This document shows positions 10,428-20,163 of a stretch of DNA of 64,000 nucleotides, piece after piece (the stretch's first letter is position 1; every line of letters begins with the position of its first letter). This DNA comes from Streptomyces sp. NBC_01255 (lineage in GTDB: Bacteria; Actinomycetota; Actinomycetes; Streptomycetales; Streptomycetaceae), in NCBI RefSeq assembly GCF_036226445.1, contig NZ_CP108474.1:3410001-3474000 (forward strand), read 5' to 3'. Position numbers and translations under genes: made by a program. Under the pieces are notes generated by a model that did not search any database, was not told the origin of the DNA, and saw only the letters and a list, made by a program, of their open reading frames with translations.

Positions 10428-11222
10428 ATGTACAGCATCATCGTGGTGCCCGCACCCGCCGCCGGCCCCGGGAGCCAGGTCAGGCTGGCACCCGGCGAGA
10501 AGCTCCACTTCGGCCGCACCACCCCGCAGACGGCCGGCGCACCGTGCCACCACCTGGACATTCCCCACCCCGGGGTGTCCCGCACCGCCGGCGAGATCGG
10601 CGCGACGGCGAGCTACTGGACGCTCAGCAACTTCAGCGCGGCCTCGACCTACGTCGTCGAGAACCCGGAGGGCGCCGGGGAGCACATCAAGATCGCGCCG
10701 GGGCGGGTCGACGCCCCCGTGCCGTTCGAGTTCTCCCGGGTCGTCCTGCCCGCCGGCGGCGACCTGCTCGACTTCAGCGTCTGGGCTCCCCGCCACGACT
10801 ACGTGGAGCGCGCGTACTCCGCCTCCGCCGAGGAGGGCGAGCCGACCGCGCTCGCCTTCCCCCTCGACCGCTCCAAGCGGTACTTCCTCGTCCTCGCCGC
10901 GCTCTGCGAGTCGCGGCTGCGCGGCGCCCCGCACGCGCCGCTGCCGACGGTCGACCGGATCGTGGAGCGGCTGCGGCCCCTGTGGCCCGCGGTGAACCGC
11001 GCCTCGGTGCAGTGGAACATCGACTACCTGGCCGTGAAGTTACGGCTCAAGCCCGGCCCGGACACGGCGGACGCGGGCCCGCGCCTCAACGGCAAGAAGG
11101 AGTCCCTGGTCTCGCTCGCGCTCCGCTTCGACCTCGTCCGCGAGGACGACCTGACGGCGCTGACGGCACCGACAGCCCCGACGAAGCCGACAGCCCCGAC
11201 GTTCCTACCGGAGGCACGGTGA
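10428..11222 (+). CDS. FHA-domain protein
   Basis: 264 residues; ATG at 10428 with an AAAGGAAG ribosome site. The N-terminal half is an FHA-type phosphothreonine-binding fold: LHFGR (Arg30), then PGVSR (Ser51-Arg52), and YWTLSNFS (Asn67), which are the conserved binding-loop residues. The C-terminal part (about 150-230) is helical, with basic and hydrophobic positions. The tail has an in-frame Thr-Ala-Pro repeat encoded by near-exact 18-nt repeats. It overlaps the downstream kinase gene by 4 nt (GTGA), so the two are translationally coupled. The likely role is as phospho-reader or scaffold for that kinase in the cytoplasm. That role is inferred from context. Confidence 0.85.
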   Translation: MYSIIVVPAPAAGPGSQVRLAPGEKLHFGRTTPQTAGAPCHHLDIPHPGVSRTAGEIGATASYWTLSNFSAASTYVVENPEGAGEHIKIAPGRVDAPVPFEFSRVVLPAGGDLLDFSVWAPRHDYVERAYSASAEEGEPTALAFPLDRSKRYFLVLAALCESRLRGAPHAPLPTVDRIVERLRPLWPAVNRASVQWNIDYLAVKLRLKPGPDTADAGPRLNGKKESLVSLALRFDLVREDDLTALTAPTAPTKPTAPTFLPEAR

Positions 11223-12604
11223 ACTGCTTCCCGCTGACCGTGCCGACCGGGTACGAGGTCGGCGACTGGACCGTCGAGCGCCCGCTGGGCGCCGGCGCGT
11301 TCGGCAGCGTGTACGCGGCACGCCGCACGGGCACGGGGACCGACCCCCACGGCGACACCGGCGGACGGGGTGATCTCCCCGCCCGGGCCGCGCTCAAGTT
11401 CCTGCCGACCGGCACCCACACCCCGCGCCAGCTGCGCCACCTGCGCGACCTCGCCGACCGCGAGGTCGACCTCCTGAGACGGCTGCGGTCACCGCGCCTC
11501 ATCCGGCTGTACGAGACTCTGACGGTCGACGACCCGGCGCACCCGGAGCTCGACGGCGCCACCGTCCTCGTACTGGAGGAGGCGGAGCGCCCGCTCCAGT
11601 CGCTGCTCACGGACTCCGCGGCGCCGCCGCCGTCCGGTCCCGCGCTGCTCGTCCAGATCTGCGAGGGCCTGCACCAGCTGCACACCGCGGGCTGGGTGCA
11701 CGGCGACCTCAAGCCGGGGAACGTCCTGCTGATGAAGGACGGCAGCGTCCGGCTCGGCGACTTCAGCACGGCGAGTGAGCTGGAGGGCAGCCACGCCTAC
11801 GCCGCCGGCTTCGCCACGCCCGACTACACGCCGCCCGAGCTGCTCTGGTCGGAGGTCGGCGACCGGGGCACGCGGATCCGTCCCAGCGCCGACGTCTGGG
11901 CCTTCGGCGTCCTGGCCCACACCGTCCTGACCGGCTCCTCCCCGCTGCCCGGCGGCACGCCGACCGCCCGCCGGGACGCCGCACTCCGCTACGCGCGCGG
12001 CGACGAGGAACTCCGCCTCTCCCCCGAGCTCCCGCCGGTGTGGCGGGAGATCGTCACCGACTGCCTGAGCCGCACCCACGAGGACCGGGCCGCCCACGAC
12101 GCGACGTCCGTACTGAGCCGGGTCCGGGAGGCGGCGGCGGGCCGGATGCCGCGCCGACGGCGCTCCGGACGACGACGGCTCGTACCGCTCCTCGCCGCCT
12201 CCCTGGCAGGGCTGACGGCGGCGGGCCTCGGTCTGAACGCCCTGCTCGACCGGCAGGACGGAGAGAACACCGCCGCCGGGTACGAGCGGTGCGCGCCGGG
12301 CTACGTCTGCTTCTTCTCCGAGGCGGGCGGCAGGGGCGAGATGTGCGACTGGGAGAACGACGACCCCGAGTGGTTCGACGGCGACACGGTCTGCGCGTGG
12401 GCACGGAAGGAGGCCCCGCGCTCGGTGTTCAACAACGGCGCCGCCGACGCGAAGGGCTTCGTCCACGTCGCGTTGTTCGCGGCGACCGATCTGAAGGACG
12501 ACCTGGGCTGCGTACCGCAGAGCGCACGCGGCGACATCACCCTGCCCCGGCCGATCGCCTCGCACACCTGGTCCACGAGATGCCAGGGAGCCGTGACCCT
12601 CTGA
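11219..12604 (+). CDS. Transmembrane Ser/Thr protein kinase with I36-like ectodomain
   Basis: 461 residues; GTG at 11219 with GGAGG upstream. The kinase domain spans about 14-300: Gly loop GAGAFGSVY, Lys60 in ALKFL, catalytic loop HGDLKPGNVL (161-170) and DFS at 181-183 instead of DFG. The catalytic Asp163 is kept, but Arg of HRD is Gly, so this is a non-RD kinase that may not need activation-loop phosphorylation. One transmembrane helix follows (about 321-343). The ectodomain of about 110 residues (CAPGYVCFFSEAGGRGEMC) resembles peptidase-inhibitor I36/beta-gamma-crystallin-like secreted proteins. The next gene carries the same module. The predicted role is a sensor kinase reading the envelope through this module, signalling with the coupled FHA protein. 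Confidence 0.88.
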   Translation: MNCFPLTVPTGYEVGDWTVERPLGAGAFGSVYAARRTGTGTDPHGDTGGRGDLPARAALKFLPTGTHTPRQLRHLRDLADREVDLLRRLRSPRLIRLYETLTVDDPAHPELDGATVLVLEEAERPLQSLLTDSAAPPPSGPALLVQICEGLHQLHTAGWVHGDLKPGNVLLMKDGSVRLGDFSTASELEGSHAYAAGFATPDYTPPELLWSEVGDRGTRIRPSADVWAFGVLAHTVLTGSSPLPGGTPTARRDAALRYARGDEELRLSPELPPVWREIVTDCLSRTHEDRAAHDATSVLSRVREAAAGRMPRRRRSGRRRLVPLLAASLAGLTAAGLGLNALLDRQDGENTAAGYERCAPGYVCFFSEAGGRGEMCDWENDDPEWFDGDTVCAWARKEAPRSVFNNGAADAKGFVHVALFAATDLKDDLGCVPQSARGDITLPRPIASHTWSTRCQGAVTL

Positions 12605-12678
12605 TGTCCGAGTACGGGCGGAGCGCCGGACTTCGGGACGGTGGGGCGGCCATCCGCTCGCGAGAAGGGAACACGAAC

Positions 12679-13575
12679 GTGTCCTACGCACGACTGCGCG
12701 CCGCACTCCTGGCGTTCCTGACGGCCCTGGGCCTCACCCTCGGGCTCGGCGCCGCCACGGCCGGCGCCGCCGCCGACACCCGTACGACCGCCGCCCCGCC
12801 CGCCGGCAAGCCGGCCTTCCAGCTGCCGTTCGCCTGCGGCACGCAGTGGCAGCTCAATACCTGGGACCACGATCCGGCGCTCGACATCGTCAAGGAGGGC
12901 AACCCCGGCTCCGACGGCCTGCCCGTCTACGCCTCCGCCCCGGGCACGGTCTCGGCCGCGTACTGGAACAACGGCTCCGGCAACACGCTCCAGATCAGTC
13001 ACGGCAACGGCTGGTTCACGGCGTACTACCACCTCCAGGAGGCCCCGACCGCGTACGTGAAGGTCGGCGGTCAGGTCACCGGCGCCACGCAGATCGGCCG
13101 CGTGGGCAAGTCCGGCGCGGCCGGCGGCTGGGCCCACCTCCACTACGAGCAGCGCTACCTGGCCTCCGGCACGTTCACGGACGAGTCCCACCGCAGGCCC
13201 GTGCACTTCGGCGGTGTCGAGTACAGCGGGGCCGGCCGCCAGTGGGCGAGCGTCACGAGCGGCAACTGCGCGCAGCCGCAGACCGCCCCGTACCAGCCGT
13301 GGAACTGCCCCAACGGCTCCGTCTGCTTCTACTCCGAGACGGGCGGCCGGGGCACGGTCTGCAAGACCGACAGGAACGTGCCGGCGAGCAGCTGCGGCCT
13401 GCGCAAGTCCTTCTTCAACAACGGCAACCCGGAGGCCGGCGGCGACCACGTGTACGTCTCCTTCGCGGAGGGCGGCACGTCCTGCCTGCACCACGGCTGG
13501 GCGGACGGCCGGGGCGACTTCGCCGCCGGCGGCCGGACGATCAAGTCCGTGACCTGGGGCGGCGAGTGCGCCTGA
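12679..13575 (+). CDS. Secreted M23 peptidase with C-terminal I36-like domain
   Basis: 298 residues from GTG 12679, which has a GAGAAGGGA ribosome site and gives a clean signal peptide (VSYARLRAALLAFLTALGLT, cut after an Ala-rich segment near 30-35). An in-frame ATG at 12604 would overlap the kinase stop but spoil the signal sequence. Residues about 45-200 are an LytM/M23 fold: Zn ligands in WDHDPALDI and HLHYEQ, with LPVYASAPGTV and GNGWFTAYYHL. Residues about 215-298 are an I36-like module (CPNGSVCFYSETGGRGTVC) like that on the kinase ectodomain. It probably cuts peptidoglycan or another envelope peptide. A strong terminator follows. Confidence 0.87.
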   Translation: MSYARLRAALLAFLTALGLTLGLGAATAGAAADTRTTAAPPAGKPAFQLPFACGTQWQLNTWDHDPALDIVKEGNPGSDGLPVYASAPGTVSAAYWNNGSGNTLQISHGNGWFTAYYHLQEAPTAYVKVGGQVTGATQIGRVGKSGAAGGWAHLHYEQRYLASGTFTDESHRRPVHFGGVEYSGAGRQWASVTSGNCAQPQTAPYQPWNCPNGSVCFYSETGGRGTVCKTDRNVPASSCGLRKSFFNNGNPEAGGDHVYVSFAEGGTSCLHHGWADGRGDFAAGGRTIKSVTWGGECA

Positions 13576-13627
13576 CCCTCCCCTAGGAGTTACGAGGTAC
13601 CCCGAGCCGGACCGCGCCGCGAAGGTG

Positions 13628-13660
13628 TGACCGGGCCGCCCACCCGGAGCGGCCCGGTCA
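13628..13660 (+). terminator. Terminator after M23-I36 gene
   Basis: Perfect 12-bp arms TGACCGGGCCGC and GCGGCCCGGTCA with a 9-nt loop. It sits just before the ribosome site of the lipoprotein gene, so it may also limit read-through into it. Confidence 0.8.
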
Positions 13661-13679
13661 CCCGAGGGGGCTCGGAACC

Positions 13680-14561
13680 ATGACGTCCACGTTCGTTCGC
13701 GCCTGCGCCGTCGCCCTGGTCCTCGTGGCCGGTGCGACCGGCTGCGGGCCCGGAGCCGGGGCGGAGGCCGGCTCCGGCCCCCGTCCCGAAGTCACCGACA
13801 CCGACCGCGCGTTGCTCCGGCACGCGGAGCAGGTCCTGGTCGAGCGGTGCATGCGGGCCAAGGGCTTCTCGTACCGGGCGGGACCGCGCCCGACCCCGGA
13901 CGAGAGCCTCACCGTCGGCTACCTGCTGACGGACGCGGCCTGGGCGCGGAGGAACGGGTACGGCAGCCGGATCAGCGCGAAGGTCCTCGCGGCGCGGAAG
14001 ACGAACCCGAACCTGCTGTACGTCGACGGGCTGTCGCCCGAGCGTCGCAAGGCCTACCGCACGGCCCTGGACGGCGGCGCCGGAGCCAGGACGCTCTCCG
14101 TGGAGGCGCCCGGCGGCGGAACGATCGGCCGCCGGCTCGGCGGCTGCGAGGAGACCGCCCAGAAGCGGCTGTACGGCGACCCGGCGGCCTGGTTCCGGGC
14201 CGCCAAGACCGCGACCAACCTGACCCGGCTGTACGTGTCGGAGCTGAGCCGCGACCCGGAGTTCACCGCTGCCCAGGCGGCCTGGGCGGCCTGCATGCGC
14301 GAGGCCGGTCACCCGTACGCGACCCCGGCGGACGCCCGCAGCACGCTCCCCGCGAGCGGGCCCGAGGACAAGATCTTCGCCGCCGAGGTGCGCCTGGCGA
14401 CGGCAGAGGCCGAGTGCGCCGCGTCCTCCGGCTTCGCCCGCACGGGGCGGGCCCTGGAGCGCCGGTACGTGGACGGGCTGCGCGGCGCGTACGGCGACGA
14501 ACTCGACGTGTACGCACGACTGGAGCACGAGGCGCTGACCCGCGCCCGCTCCCTCACATGA
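13680..14561 (+). CDS. Secreted lipoprotein of unknown function
   Basis: 293 residues; ATG 13680 with CGAGGGGG upstream. It has a typical lipoprotein signal (MTSTFVRACAVALVLVAGAT followed by Gly-Cys, lipid-bearing Cys22). The mature part is helical with paired cysteines (ERCMRAKGFSY, GGCEET, AACMREAGHPY, AECAASSG). The CMRAKGF and CMREAGHPY phrases are common to a Streptomyces class of lipoproteins with no known function. It is encoded between two secreted-protein genes of the envelope cluster, but its own upstream terminator suggests at least partly separate transcription. Confidence 0.85.
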   Translation: MTSTFVRACAVALVLVAGATGCGPGAGAEAGSGPRPEVTDTDRALLRHAEQVLVERCMRAKGFSYRAGPRPTPDESLTVGYLLTDAAWARRNGYGSRISAKVLAARKTNPNLLYVDGLSPERRKAYRTALDGGAGARTLSVEAPGGGTIGRRLGGCEETAQKRLYGDPAAWFRAAKTATNLTRLYVSELSRDPEFTAAQAAWAACMREAGHPYATPADARSTLPASGPEDKIFAAEVRLATAEAECAASSGFARTGRALERRYVDGLRGAYGDELDVYARLEHEALTRARSLT

Positions 14562-14602
14562 GCTCCCGCGGCGCGAGGCCGCGGGCGGACGGAGGAGGAA
14601 CC

Positions 14603-15061
14603 ATGAAGCGTCTCATCGGCAGCGCCGTCGCGGTGCTGGGCCTGGCGGCCGGCTCCGTGCTGATCGGCACACCGGCACAGGCGTCGACCGCGTGCGACAA
14701 CTTCTACAACAACGCCGCGCGGTCCGGATACATGTACGCGTGGAACCTGCCCAACTGTTCCGGCCTGCTCGGCGGGGACGTGGACAACGACGCCGACTGG
14801 GGCGACTCCACCGGGTCCTTCCAGGGCAGCGACACCAACAACGCCGAGTCCGTCATGAACAAGGGCACGGGCAGTACGTACCACATCGTCCGGTTCTACG
14901 ACTACACGGCCTACAACACGCCCAACGGTTACGGCTGCCTGCACCCGGGCGAGTACTACGCGAGCGACCTGCGGGACAACAGGCTCAGCGACGGCGGTCC
15001 GGCCGCCAACAGCATCAGCTCGCACAACTGGGTGTCCAGCTGCAGCCACTGGCTCGACTGA
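14603..15061 (+). CDS. Secreted Cys/Asn-rich protein (possible I36-like)
   Basis: 152 residues; ATG 14603 with a strong GGAGGAGGAA ribosome site. The signal peptide is residues 1-29 (cut after TPAQA). The mature protein has four cysteines and Asn/Asp/Gly-rich repeats (DNDADWGDSTGSFQ; TNNAESVMNKGT). Its overall size and spacing resemble small I36/crystallin-like secreted proteins, though the match is looser than for the two genes upstream. It follows the lipoprotein gene by 41 nt and ends before a perfect 20-bp hairpin. It is possibly a soluble partner of the kinase ectodomain system. That is inference from position. Confidence 0.78.
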   Translation: MKRLIGSAVAVLGLAAGSVLIGTPAQASTACDNFYNNAARSGYMYAWNLPNCSGLLGGDVDNDADWGDSTGSFQGSDTNNAESVMNKGTGSTYHIVRFYDYTAYNTPNGYGCLHPGEYYASDLRDNRLSDGGPAANSISSHNWVSSCSHWLD

Positions 15062-15075
15062 TCCCCGCACCACGC

Positions 15076-15120
15076 ACGGAGGGCCCGCCGGTACGCACCA
15101 CGTACCGGCGGGCCCTCCGT
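15076..15120. terminator. Strong bidirectional terminator (20-bp arms)
   Basis: Arms 15076-15095 and 15101-15120 are perfectly complementary over 20 bp with a CACCA loop, between the convergent secreted-protein gene and purH. It is one of the longest perfect hairpins in the window. Confidence 0.92.
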
Positions 15121-15137
15121 CCGCTTCCGCGCGAGGA

Positions 15138-16700
15138 TCAGTGGAAGAAGTGACGCGTACCGGTGAAGTACATCGTCACGCCCGCCTTCTTCGCGGCCTC
15201 GACGACCAGCTCGTCACGGACCGAGCCGCCGGGCTGCACGACCGCCTTCACGCCGGCGGCCGTCAGGATCTCCAGGCCGTCGGGGAAGGGGAAGAAGGCG
15301 TCCGAGGCGGCGTACGCGCCGCGCGCCCGCTCCTCGCCCGCCCGCTCGACGGCCAGCTTCGCGGAGTCGACGCGGTTGACCTGGCCCATGCCGACGCCGA
15401 CCGAGGCGCCGTCCTTGGAGAGCAGGATCGCGTTGGACTTGACGGCGCGGCAGGCCTTCCAGGCGAAGGAGAGCTCGGCGAGCTCCTCCGCGGACAGGGC
15501 CTCGCCGGTCGCCAGGGTCCAGTTCGCCGGGTCGTCGCCGTCGGCCTGGAGGCGGTCGGTGACCTGGAGCAGCGCGCCGCCGTCGATCGGCTTGACCTCG
15601 ACCGGGTTGGCCGGGGCGCCGTCGGCACGGAGCACGCGGATGTTCTTCTTCTTGGCCAGGACCTCGACCGCGCCGTCCTCGTAGCCGGGGGCCACGATGA
15701 CCTCGGTGAAGATCTCGGCGACCTGCTCGGCCATCGCGACCGACACCGGGCGGTTGACGGCGATGACGCCGCCGAACGCGGACAGCGGGTCGCAGGCGTG
15801 CGCCTTGCGGTGGGCCTCGGCGACGTCCGCGCCGATCGCGATGCCGCACGGGTTGGCGTGCTTGATGATCGCGACGCAGGGCTCGGCGTGGTCGTACGCG
15901 GCCCGGCGCGCGGCGTCGGTGTCCGTGAAGTTGTTGTACGACATCTCCTTGCCGTGCAGCTGCTCCGCCTCGGCGAGGCCGCCCGTGCCGTCGACGTAGA
16001 GCGCGGCGCCCTGGTGCGGGTTCTCGCCGTAGCGCAGCACGTTGGAGCGCTCGTACGTGTGACCCAGGAAGCCCGGGAAGCCGCTGTCGTCGTCGGCGGC
16101 GTAGCCCTCGGCGAACCAGGAGGCGACGGCCACGTCGTACGCGGCGGTGTGCTGGAAGGCCTGGGAGGCGAACCGCTTGCGCAGGCCCAGGTTGGAGCCG
16201 CCCTCCTTGACCGCCAGGAGGACCGCGTCGTACGCGCCCGGGTCGGTGACGACCAGCACCGACGGGTGGTTCTTGGCGGCGGCGCGGACCATCGACGGGC
16301 CGCCGATGTCGATCTGCTCGACGCACTCGTCGGGGGTGGCGCCGGAGGCGACGGTCTCCTTGAACGGGTACAGGTTCACGACGACCAGGTCGAAGGGCTC
16401 GACACCCAGCTCGGCGAGCTGGTTGCGGTGGTCCTCCAGGCGCAGGTCGGCGAGGATGCCGGCGTGCACGCGCGGGTGCAGCGTCTTGACGCGGCCGTCC
16501 AGGCACTCGGGGAAGCCGGTCAGCTCCTCGACCTTGGTGACCGGGATGCCGGCGGCGGCGATCTTCGCGGCGGTGGAGCCGGTGGAGACGAGGGCGACAC
16601 CCGCCTCGTGCAGGCCGCGGGCCAGCTTCTCCAGGCCGGTCTTGTCGTAGACGCTGACGAGTGCGCGGCGGATGGGGCGCGTCGTACCTTCGGCGGTCAC
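15138..16700 (-). CDS. purH: AICAR transformylase/IMP cyclohydrolase
   Basis: 520 residues, full length. It catalyses the last two steps of IMP synthesis, using 10-formyl-THF. The N-terminal MGS-like cyclohydrolase domain (residues 10-150) has [18 protein letters not shown] and [13 protein letters not shown]. The C-terminal transformylase domain has [25 protein letters not shown] and the catalytic IIKHANPCG Lys-His pair. It overlaps purN by 4 nt (ATGA at 16697-16700), so purN-purH is a coupled operon and PurN product flow leads to PurH. Confidence 0.98.
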   Translation of the reverse strand: MTAEGTTRPIRRALVSVYDKTGLEKLARGLHEAGVALVSTGSTAAKIAAAGIPVTKVEELTGFPECLDGRVKTLHPRVHAGILADLRLEDHRNQLAELGVEPFDLVVVNLYPFKETVASGATPDECVEQIDIGGPSMVRAAAKNHPSVLVVTDPGAYDAVLLAVKEGGSNLGLRKRFASQAFQHTAAYDVAVASWFAEGYAADDDSGFPGFLGHTYERSNVLRYGENPHQGAALYVDGTGGLAEAEQLHGKEMSYNNFTDTDAARRAAYDHAEPCVAIIKHANPCGIAIGADVAEAHRKAHACDPLSAFGGVIAVNRPVSVAMAEQVAEIFTEVIVAPGYEDGAVEVLAKKKNIRVLRADGAPANPVEVKPIDGGALLQVTDRLQADGDDPANWTLATGEALSAEELAELSFAWKACRAVKSNAILLSKDGASVGVGMGQVNRVDSAKLAVERAGEERARGAYAASDAFFPFPDGLEILTAAGVKAVVQPGGSVRDELVVEAAKKAGVTMYFTGTRHFFH

Positions 16701-17311
16701 GGGATTGTTACCTTTCGTCCCTCAATGCGGTAGCCGTGCCGGGCCAGACGCCCCACGACCTCGACGAGCAGCGAGCGCTCGACTTCCTTGATGCGCTCAT
16801 GGAGCGCGGTTTCATCGTCCTCGTCCCGGACCTCGACGACGCCCTGGGCGATGATCGGGCCGGTGTCGACGCCGTCGTCGACGAAGTGGACGGTGCACCC
16901 GGTGACCTTCGCGCCGTAGGCGAGGGCGTCACGCACCCCGTGGGCACCGGGAAAACTGGGCAGCAGCGCCGGGTGGGTGTTGACGACCCGGCCGCCGAAG
17001 CGGGCGAGGAACTCCTTGCCGACGATCTTCATGAACCCGGCCGAGACGACGAGGTCCGGCTCGTGGGCCGCGGTCGCCTCGGTCAGGGCACGGTCCCACT
17101 CCTCGCGGGTCGCGTGGTCCTTGACGCGGCAGACGTAGGTGGGCAGCCCGGCGCGCTCGGCGCGCTCCAGACCGACGATGCCGTCGCGGTCCGCGCCGAC
17201 GGCGACGATCTCCGCCCCGTACCCGTCGGGGTCGGCGGCGATGGCGTCGAGGAGGGCCTGCAGATTGGTACCGGACCCGGAGACCAGGACGACGAGGCGG
17301 GCGGCAGCCAC
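16697..17311 (-). CDS. purN: Phosphoribosylglycinamide formyltransferase
   Basis: 204 residues from GTG 17311, preceded by GGAAAGAG at 7 nt; the frame runs further upstream but without family similarity. PurN moves a formyl group from 10-formyl-THF to GAR. Motifs: [16 protein letters not shown] near the start, SAGFMKIVG, and the catalytic [12 protein letters not shown] (Asn, His) with the later DDGVDTGPI containing the Asp. It is the first gene of the purN-purH operon. Confidence 0.96.
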   Translation of the reverse strand: MAAARLVVLVSGSGTNLQALLDAIAADPDGYGAEIVAVGADRDGIVGLERAERAGLPTYVCRVKDHATREEWDRALTEATAAHEPDLVVSAGFMKIVGKEFLARFGGRVVNTHPALLPSFPGAHGVRDALAYGAKVTGCTVHFVDDGVDTGPIIAQGVVEVRDEDDETALHERIKEVERSLLVEVVGRLARHGYRIEGRKVTIP

Positions 17312-17468
17312 TGGGTCACTCTTTCCGTGGTGTTTGTGCGGTCGTACGAACGAATCGTGTCGCTCGATACGGGGAACCCTACGAATGGCTCGACCGTCAG
17401 CAACGATACCGGCACACCGGACGGCCCCCACGGGACGGGGGCGGAGCAGGGCGGTAGCGTCAGGGTCC

Positions 17469-17566
17469 GACGCCGGACGAGACACCGGACAGGACACCGG
17501 GCAGGACTCCGGACGAGACCGGACAAGACGCCGAGCGAGACGCCGGACACGGCGCCGGACACGGCA
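17469..17566. repeat. Degenerate GACnCCGGAC repeat tract in purN/17650 intergenic region
   Basis: About eight imperfect copies of a 9-12-nt unit around GACACCGGAC or GACGCCGGAC run in tandem through the 338-bp gap between divergent purN and the gene at 17650. The unit length varies, so it is not in step with codons and not CRISPR-like. The rest of the gap (17312-17468) should contain the purN promoter. I see no clear hexamers there. Confidence 0.6.
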
Positions 17567-17649
17567 CGCAGAAGAGCACGCAGAACAGACAGCAGCGGAG
17601 ACCGCGGGTGCGGCCGCGGTCACGACGACAGAGGGAAGACGTCCAGCAC

Positions 17650-18465
17650 ATGCCGGAGCGCCAGTCCACGAACGACAACAACCCGTTCGCGCCGCCGCCC
17701 GAGGGCCGGCCGGATCAGCCGTGGCAGCCCCGGCGACCGGAGGGCTCGGACGACGACGCGTCCGGTTCCTCGGGGTCGCCGGACGCTCCGGGATCGGAGC
17801 CGGGCGGGCCCACCGGGCCCACCGGGTCCTCCGGGGCGTCCGACGGGCGCTGGAGCCCGCGCCAGCCGGGCCGTTCGACGGACGGGTTCGGTCGGGGTCC
17901 CGACCGCCGGGGAGGCCCGGAGGGCGGACCTGGACAGGGCGGGTCCGGCCGTGACAAGGGGATGCGCTGGGATCCGACGGACCCGGCACAGCGGCGGGCG
18001 CGCTACGCGATCCTCGCGGGCATGTGGGCCTTCTTCTTCGCCATCTTCGAGATCCCGGAGCTGGCGCTGCTGCTCGGCGCCCTCGGGCTCTACTGGGCCA
18101 TCAGCTCCCTGCGCGCGAAGCCGAAGGACGCGACGGCGGCCGACGCGGCGGCGGCTTCACCGTCGGAACCGTCGGGTCCGTCCGCCTCTCAGCCCGCGGA
18201 CGCACCCGTCCCCACTCCCGCCTCCACTTCCACCTCCGCTCCCGCTCCGGCGGCCACGCCGGTCCGTTCCCTGCGGACGGCCGCGATCAGCGGTCTGGTG
18301 GCGTCGAGCGTGGCCCTGATGATCGTCGCGGTCGGCTTCACCATGCAGATCGTCTACGCGGACTTCTACGAGTGCCGTGACGACGCCCTGACCCACGCGG
18401 GCGAGCTCGCCTGCAACGACCTCCTGCCGAAGCCGCTGCGCGCGGGCTTCGGAGTGCGGGAGTAG
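17650..18465 (+). CDS. Conserved membrane protein with disordered N-terminus
   Basis: 271 residues; ATG 17650. The N-terminal 105 residues are Pro/Gly/Asp/Arg-rich and probably unstructured. Two close hydrophobic segments follow ([20 protein letters not shown] and [15 protein letters not shown]), then an Ala/Pro/Ser-rich linker, a third helix ([20 protein letters not shown]), and a short tail with two cysteines ([20 protein letters not shown]). It lies between purN and the DUF6350 gene, with which it converges 7 nt apart. This arrangement is conserved in Streptomyces. The function is unknown. Confidence 0.82.
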   Translation: MPERQSTNDNNPFAPPPEGRPDQPWQPRRPEGSDDDASGSSGSPDAPGSEPGGPTGPTGSSGASDGRWSPRQPGRSTDGFGRGPDRRGGPEGGPGQGGSGRDKGMRWDPTDPAQRRARYAILAGMWAFFFAIFEIPELALLLGALGLYWAISSLRAKPKDATAADAAAASPSEPSGPSASQPADAPVPTPASTSTSAPAPAATPVRSLRTAAISGLVASSVALMIVAVGFTMQIVYADFYECRDDALTHAGELACNDLLPKPLRAGFGVRE

Positions 18466-18472
18466 CCCCCGC

Positions 18473-20044
18473 TCAGCCCTTGAGGTCCGGCGGCGGGGAG
18501 GACTCCCACGCCGCCGGGAGGTAGTCGTACGGCTCGTACCCCGGGTCGTCGTCCAGGTCGAGGCCCAGAGCCGGGACCGGGGCGGCGGCCTTCGCCGTAG
18601 CGGCCGGGGTGCCGGGATCGGTCCCGGCGGCTTGCGACGCCTGGCCGCCGGGAAAGGCGCCGGCAGCAGCGCCGGCGGTGGCACCGGCAGCGGCACCGGC
18701 CGTTGCGGCGGTCGTGGGGTCCGGAGCGGCGTCCGGCTGCGTCTCCAGGTCGAAGGGGTCCCCGAACCCCGCCCCCGCGGACGCGGTCGCCTGCGCCGTC
18801 GCGGGCGCGGGTGCGGTCGCGGGTGCCGGTACGGGCAGCGGCAGCGGCTTTGGCCGGAGCGCCCGAAGGCCCCAGGCCCGTACGGCCAAGGCCACCGGCA
18901 CCCCGACGCAGGCGCCCCACAGCACCGTCGCCGCGCCGGCCTGCCACCACACCGGGCCGAAGGCGGACAGCCGCCCGGAGCCGAGCGGGCCGCCCGCGGC
19001 GGCCGCGAGGACGGCCACGGCCGCCCCGCACGCCCAGGCGGCCGCCAGCGCCGTCAGGGCCACATCCCGGGCCGGCCAGCCCTTGGCCGTGCGGCCCACG
19101 CGCCACCCCTGCACCAGGGTCGCGGCCAGCGGGACCGCGAGCGCCGCCCAGTGCGTCCACGTACCGCGCCCCTCGGCGGGCAGCGCGGCCAGCAGCGGGA
19201 ACGACGGCACGGCCGGGTCGCCGGCGAGACCCAGCGGGGTCGCGAGCGCGCCCGTACCGAGGGTGAAGCCGGGACCGAGCCCGTACGCCGCGCCCCACAC
19301 GGCCGCGTTCGGAAGCAGCGCCAGGACGAGGAGCAGGACCGCCGCCCGCCCCGACCACTCCCCCGCGAGGCCCTCGAACGCCGCCTGCGCCTCGCCCGCG
19401 TGCCAGGCCAGCGAGACCGCGGCGAGCACCGCGCCGCCGCCGCACAGCGTCACGAGCCCGAGGCCCGCCGCGCGCACGGCGGCCGCCGCCTGCCGCTGTC
19501 CGGGCAGCGGGCGGCCGAGCGCCGTCCAGACGCCCGTCCCCGCAGCGCCGAAGACGACGGCGGGCAGCCAGAATCCGGCGCTGATCAGCTCGGCGGGCAG
19601 CGGTCCGCTCTCGCTGTAGACCACCACGACCGCCGCGACCAGCAGGTATCCCCCGGCCACCGCGGCCACCGCACCGCTCGGAGAAGGGCGCGGCCGGTCG
19701 CTGTCGCCGCCCGGGTCGAGGGTGTCGCGGGCGGCCCGGTGGACGAGCCAGACGGGCAGGACGGAGAGGAGCATCGGCACGACGCCGAGAGGCGCGGGCA
19801 GCCCGGACAGCGTGTCCGTACGGATCAGGTCCACGCCGTGGGCGAGGAGCCAGAGCCCGGCGGCGACGTGCAGGGCGCCGCCGGGGCCGCTGTCGGGATG
19901 CGGGGAGCTGATCCAGGCCGCGGTCACCAGGACGGCGAGGGCGCCGAGACCGAGCCCGGCGGCGACTCCGCCGCGGACGCAGGCGGTGGCCAGGGCGGCG
20001 GAACGGCCGCCCTGGACCAGGGGGTGCTCGGTCAGATGGGTCAC
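18473..20044 (-). CDS. DUF6350 (PerM-like) multi-pass membrane protein
   Basis: About 523 residues from GTG 20044 ([13 protein letters not shown]). The ribosome site is weak, but the start agrees with the onset of hydrophobic sequence. There are roughly ten transmembrane helices ([48 protein letters not shown] and others), conserved [22 protein letters not shown], and a 110-residue Ala/Thr-rich cytoplasmic C-tail. In Streptomyces this family sits next to purN and is often annotated as DUF6350 or 'cell division protein PerM'. The division role is not shown by the sequence. It is divergent from the HTH-sigma gene at 20164. Confidence 0.82.
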   Translation of the reverse strand: MTHLTEHPLVQGGRSAALATACVRGGVAAGLGLGALAVLVTAAWISSPHPDSGPGGALHVAAGLWLLAHGVDLIRTDTLSGLPAPLGVVPMLLSVLPVWLVHRAARDTLDPGGDSDRPRPSPSGAVAAVAGGYLLVAAVVVVYSESGPLPAELISAGFWLPAVVFGAAGTGVWTALGRPLPGQRQAAAAVRAAGLGLVTLCGGGAVLAAVSLAWHAGEAQAAFEGLAGEWSGRAAVLLLVLALLPNAAVWGAAYGLGPGFTLGTGALATPLGLAGDPAVPSFPLLAALPAEGRGTWTHWAALAVPLAATLVQGWRVGRTAKGWPARDVALTALAAAWACGAAVAVLAAAAGGPLGSGRLSAFGPVWWQAGAATVLWGACVGVPVALAVRAWGLRALRPKPLPLPVPAPATAPAPATAQATASAGAGFGDPFDLETQPDAAPDPTTAATAGAAAGATAGAAAGAFPGGQASQAAGTDPGTPAATAKAAAPVPALGLDLDDDPGYEPYDYLPAAWESSPPPDLKG

Positions 20045-20163
20045 GGGGCCATGCTGCCAACGACACGCGCTTAAGCCGCGTAACAGGCAAACCTCCGCTG
20101 TGTCGCTCAAGATACGTTTATGTACTTTTCCGCCCATAGCAGCTCTGCGGGAGGTCGACGCCG

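Noticed and set aside
17469..17566. CRISPR array
   Set aside because: Units are short, degenerate and without unique spacers, and no cas genes are present.
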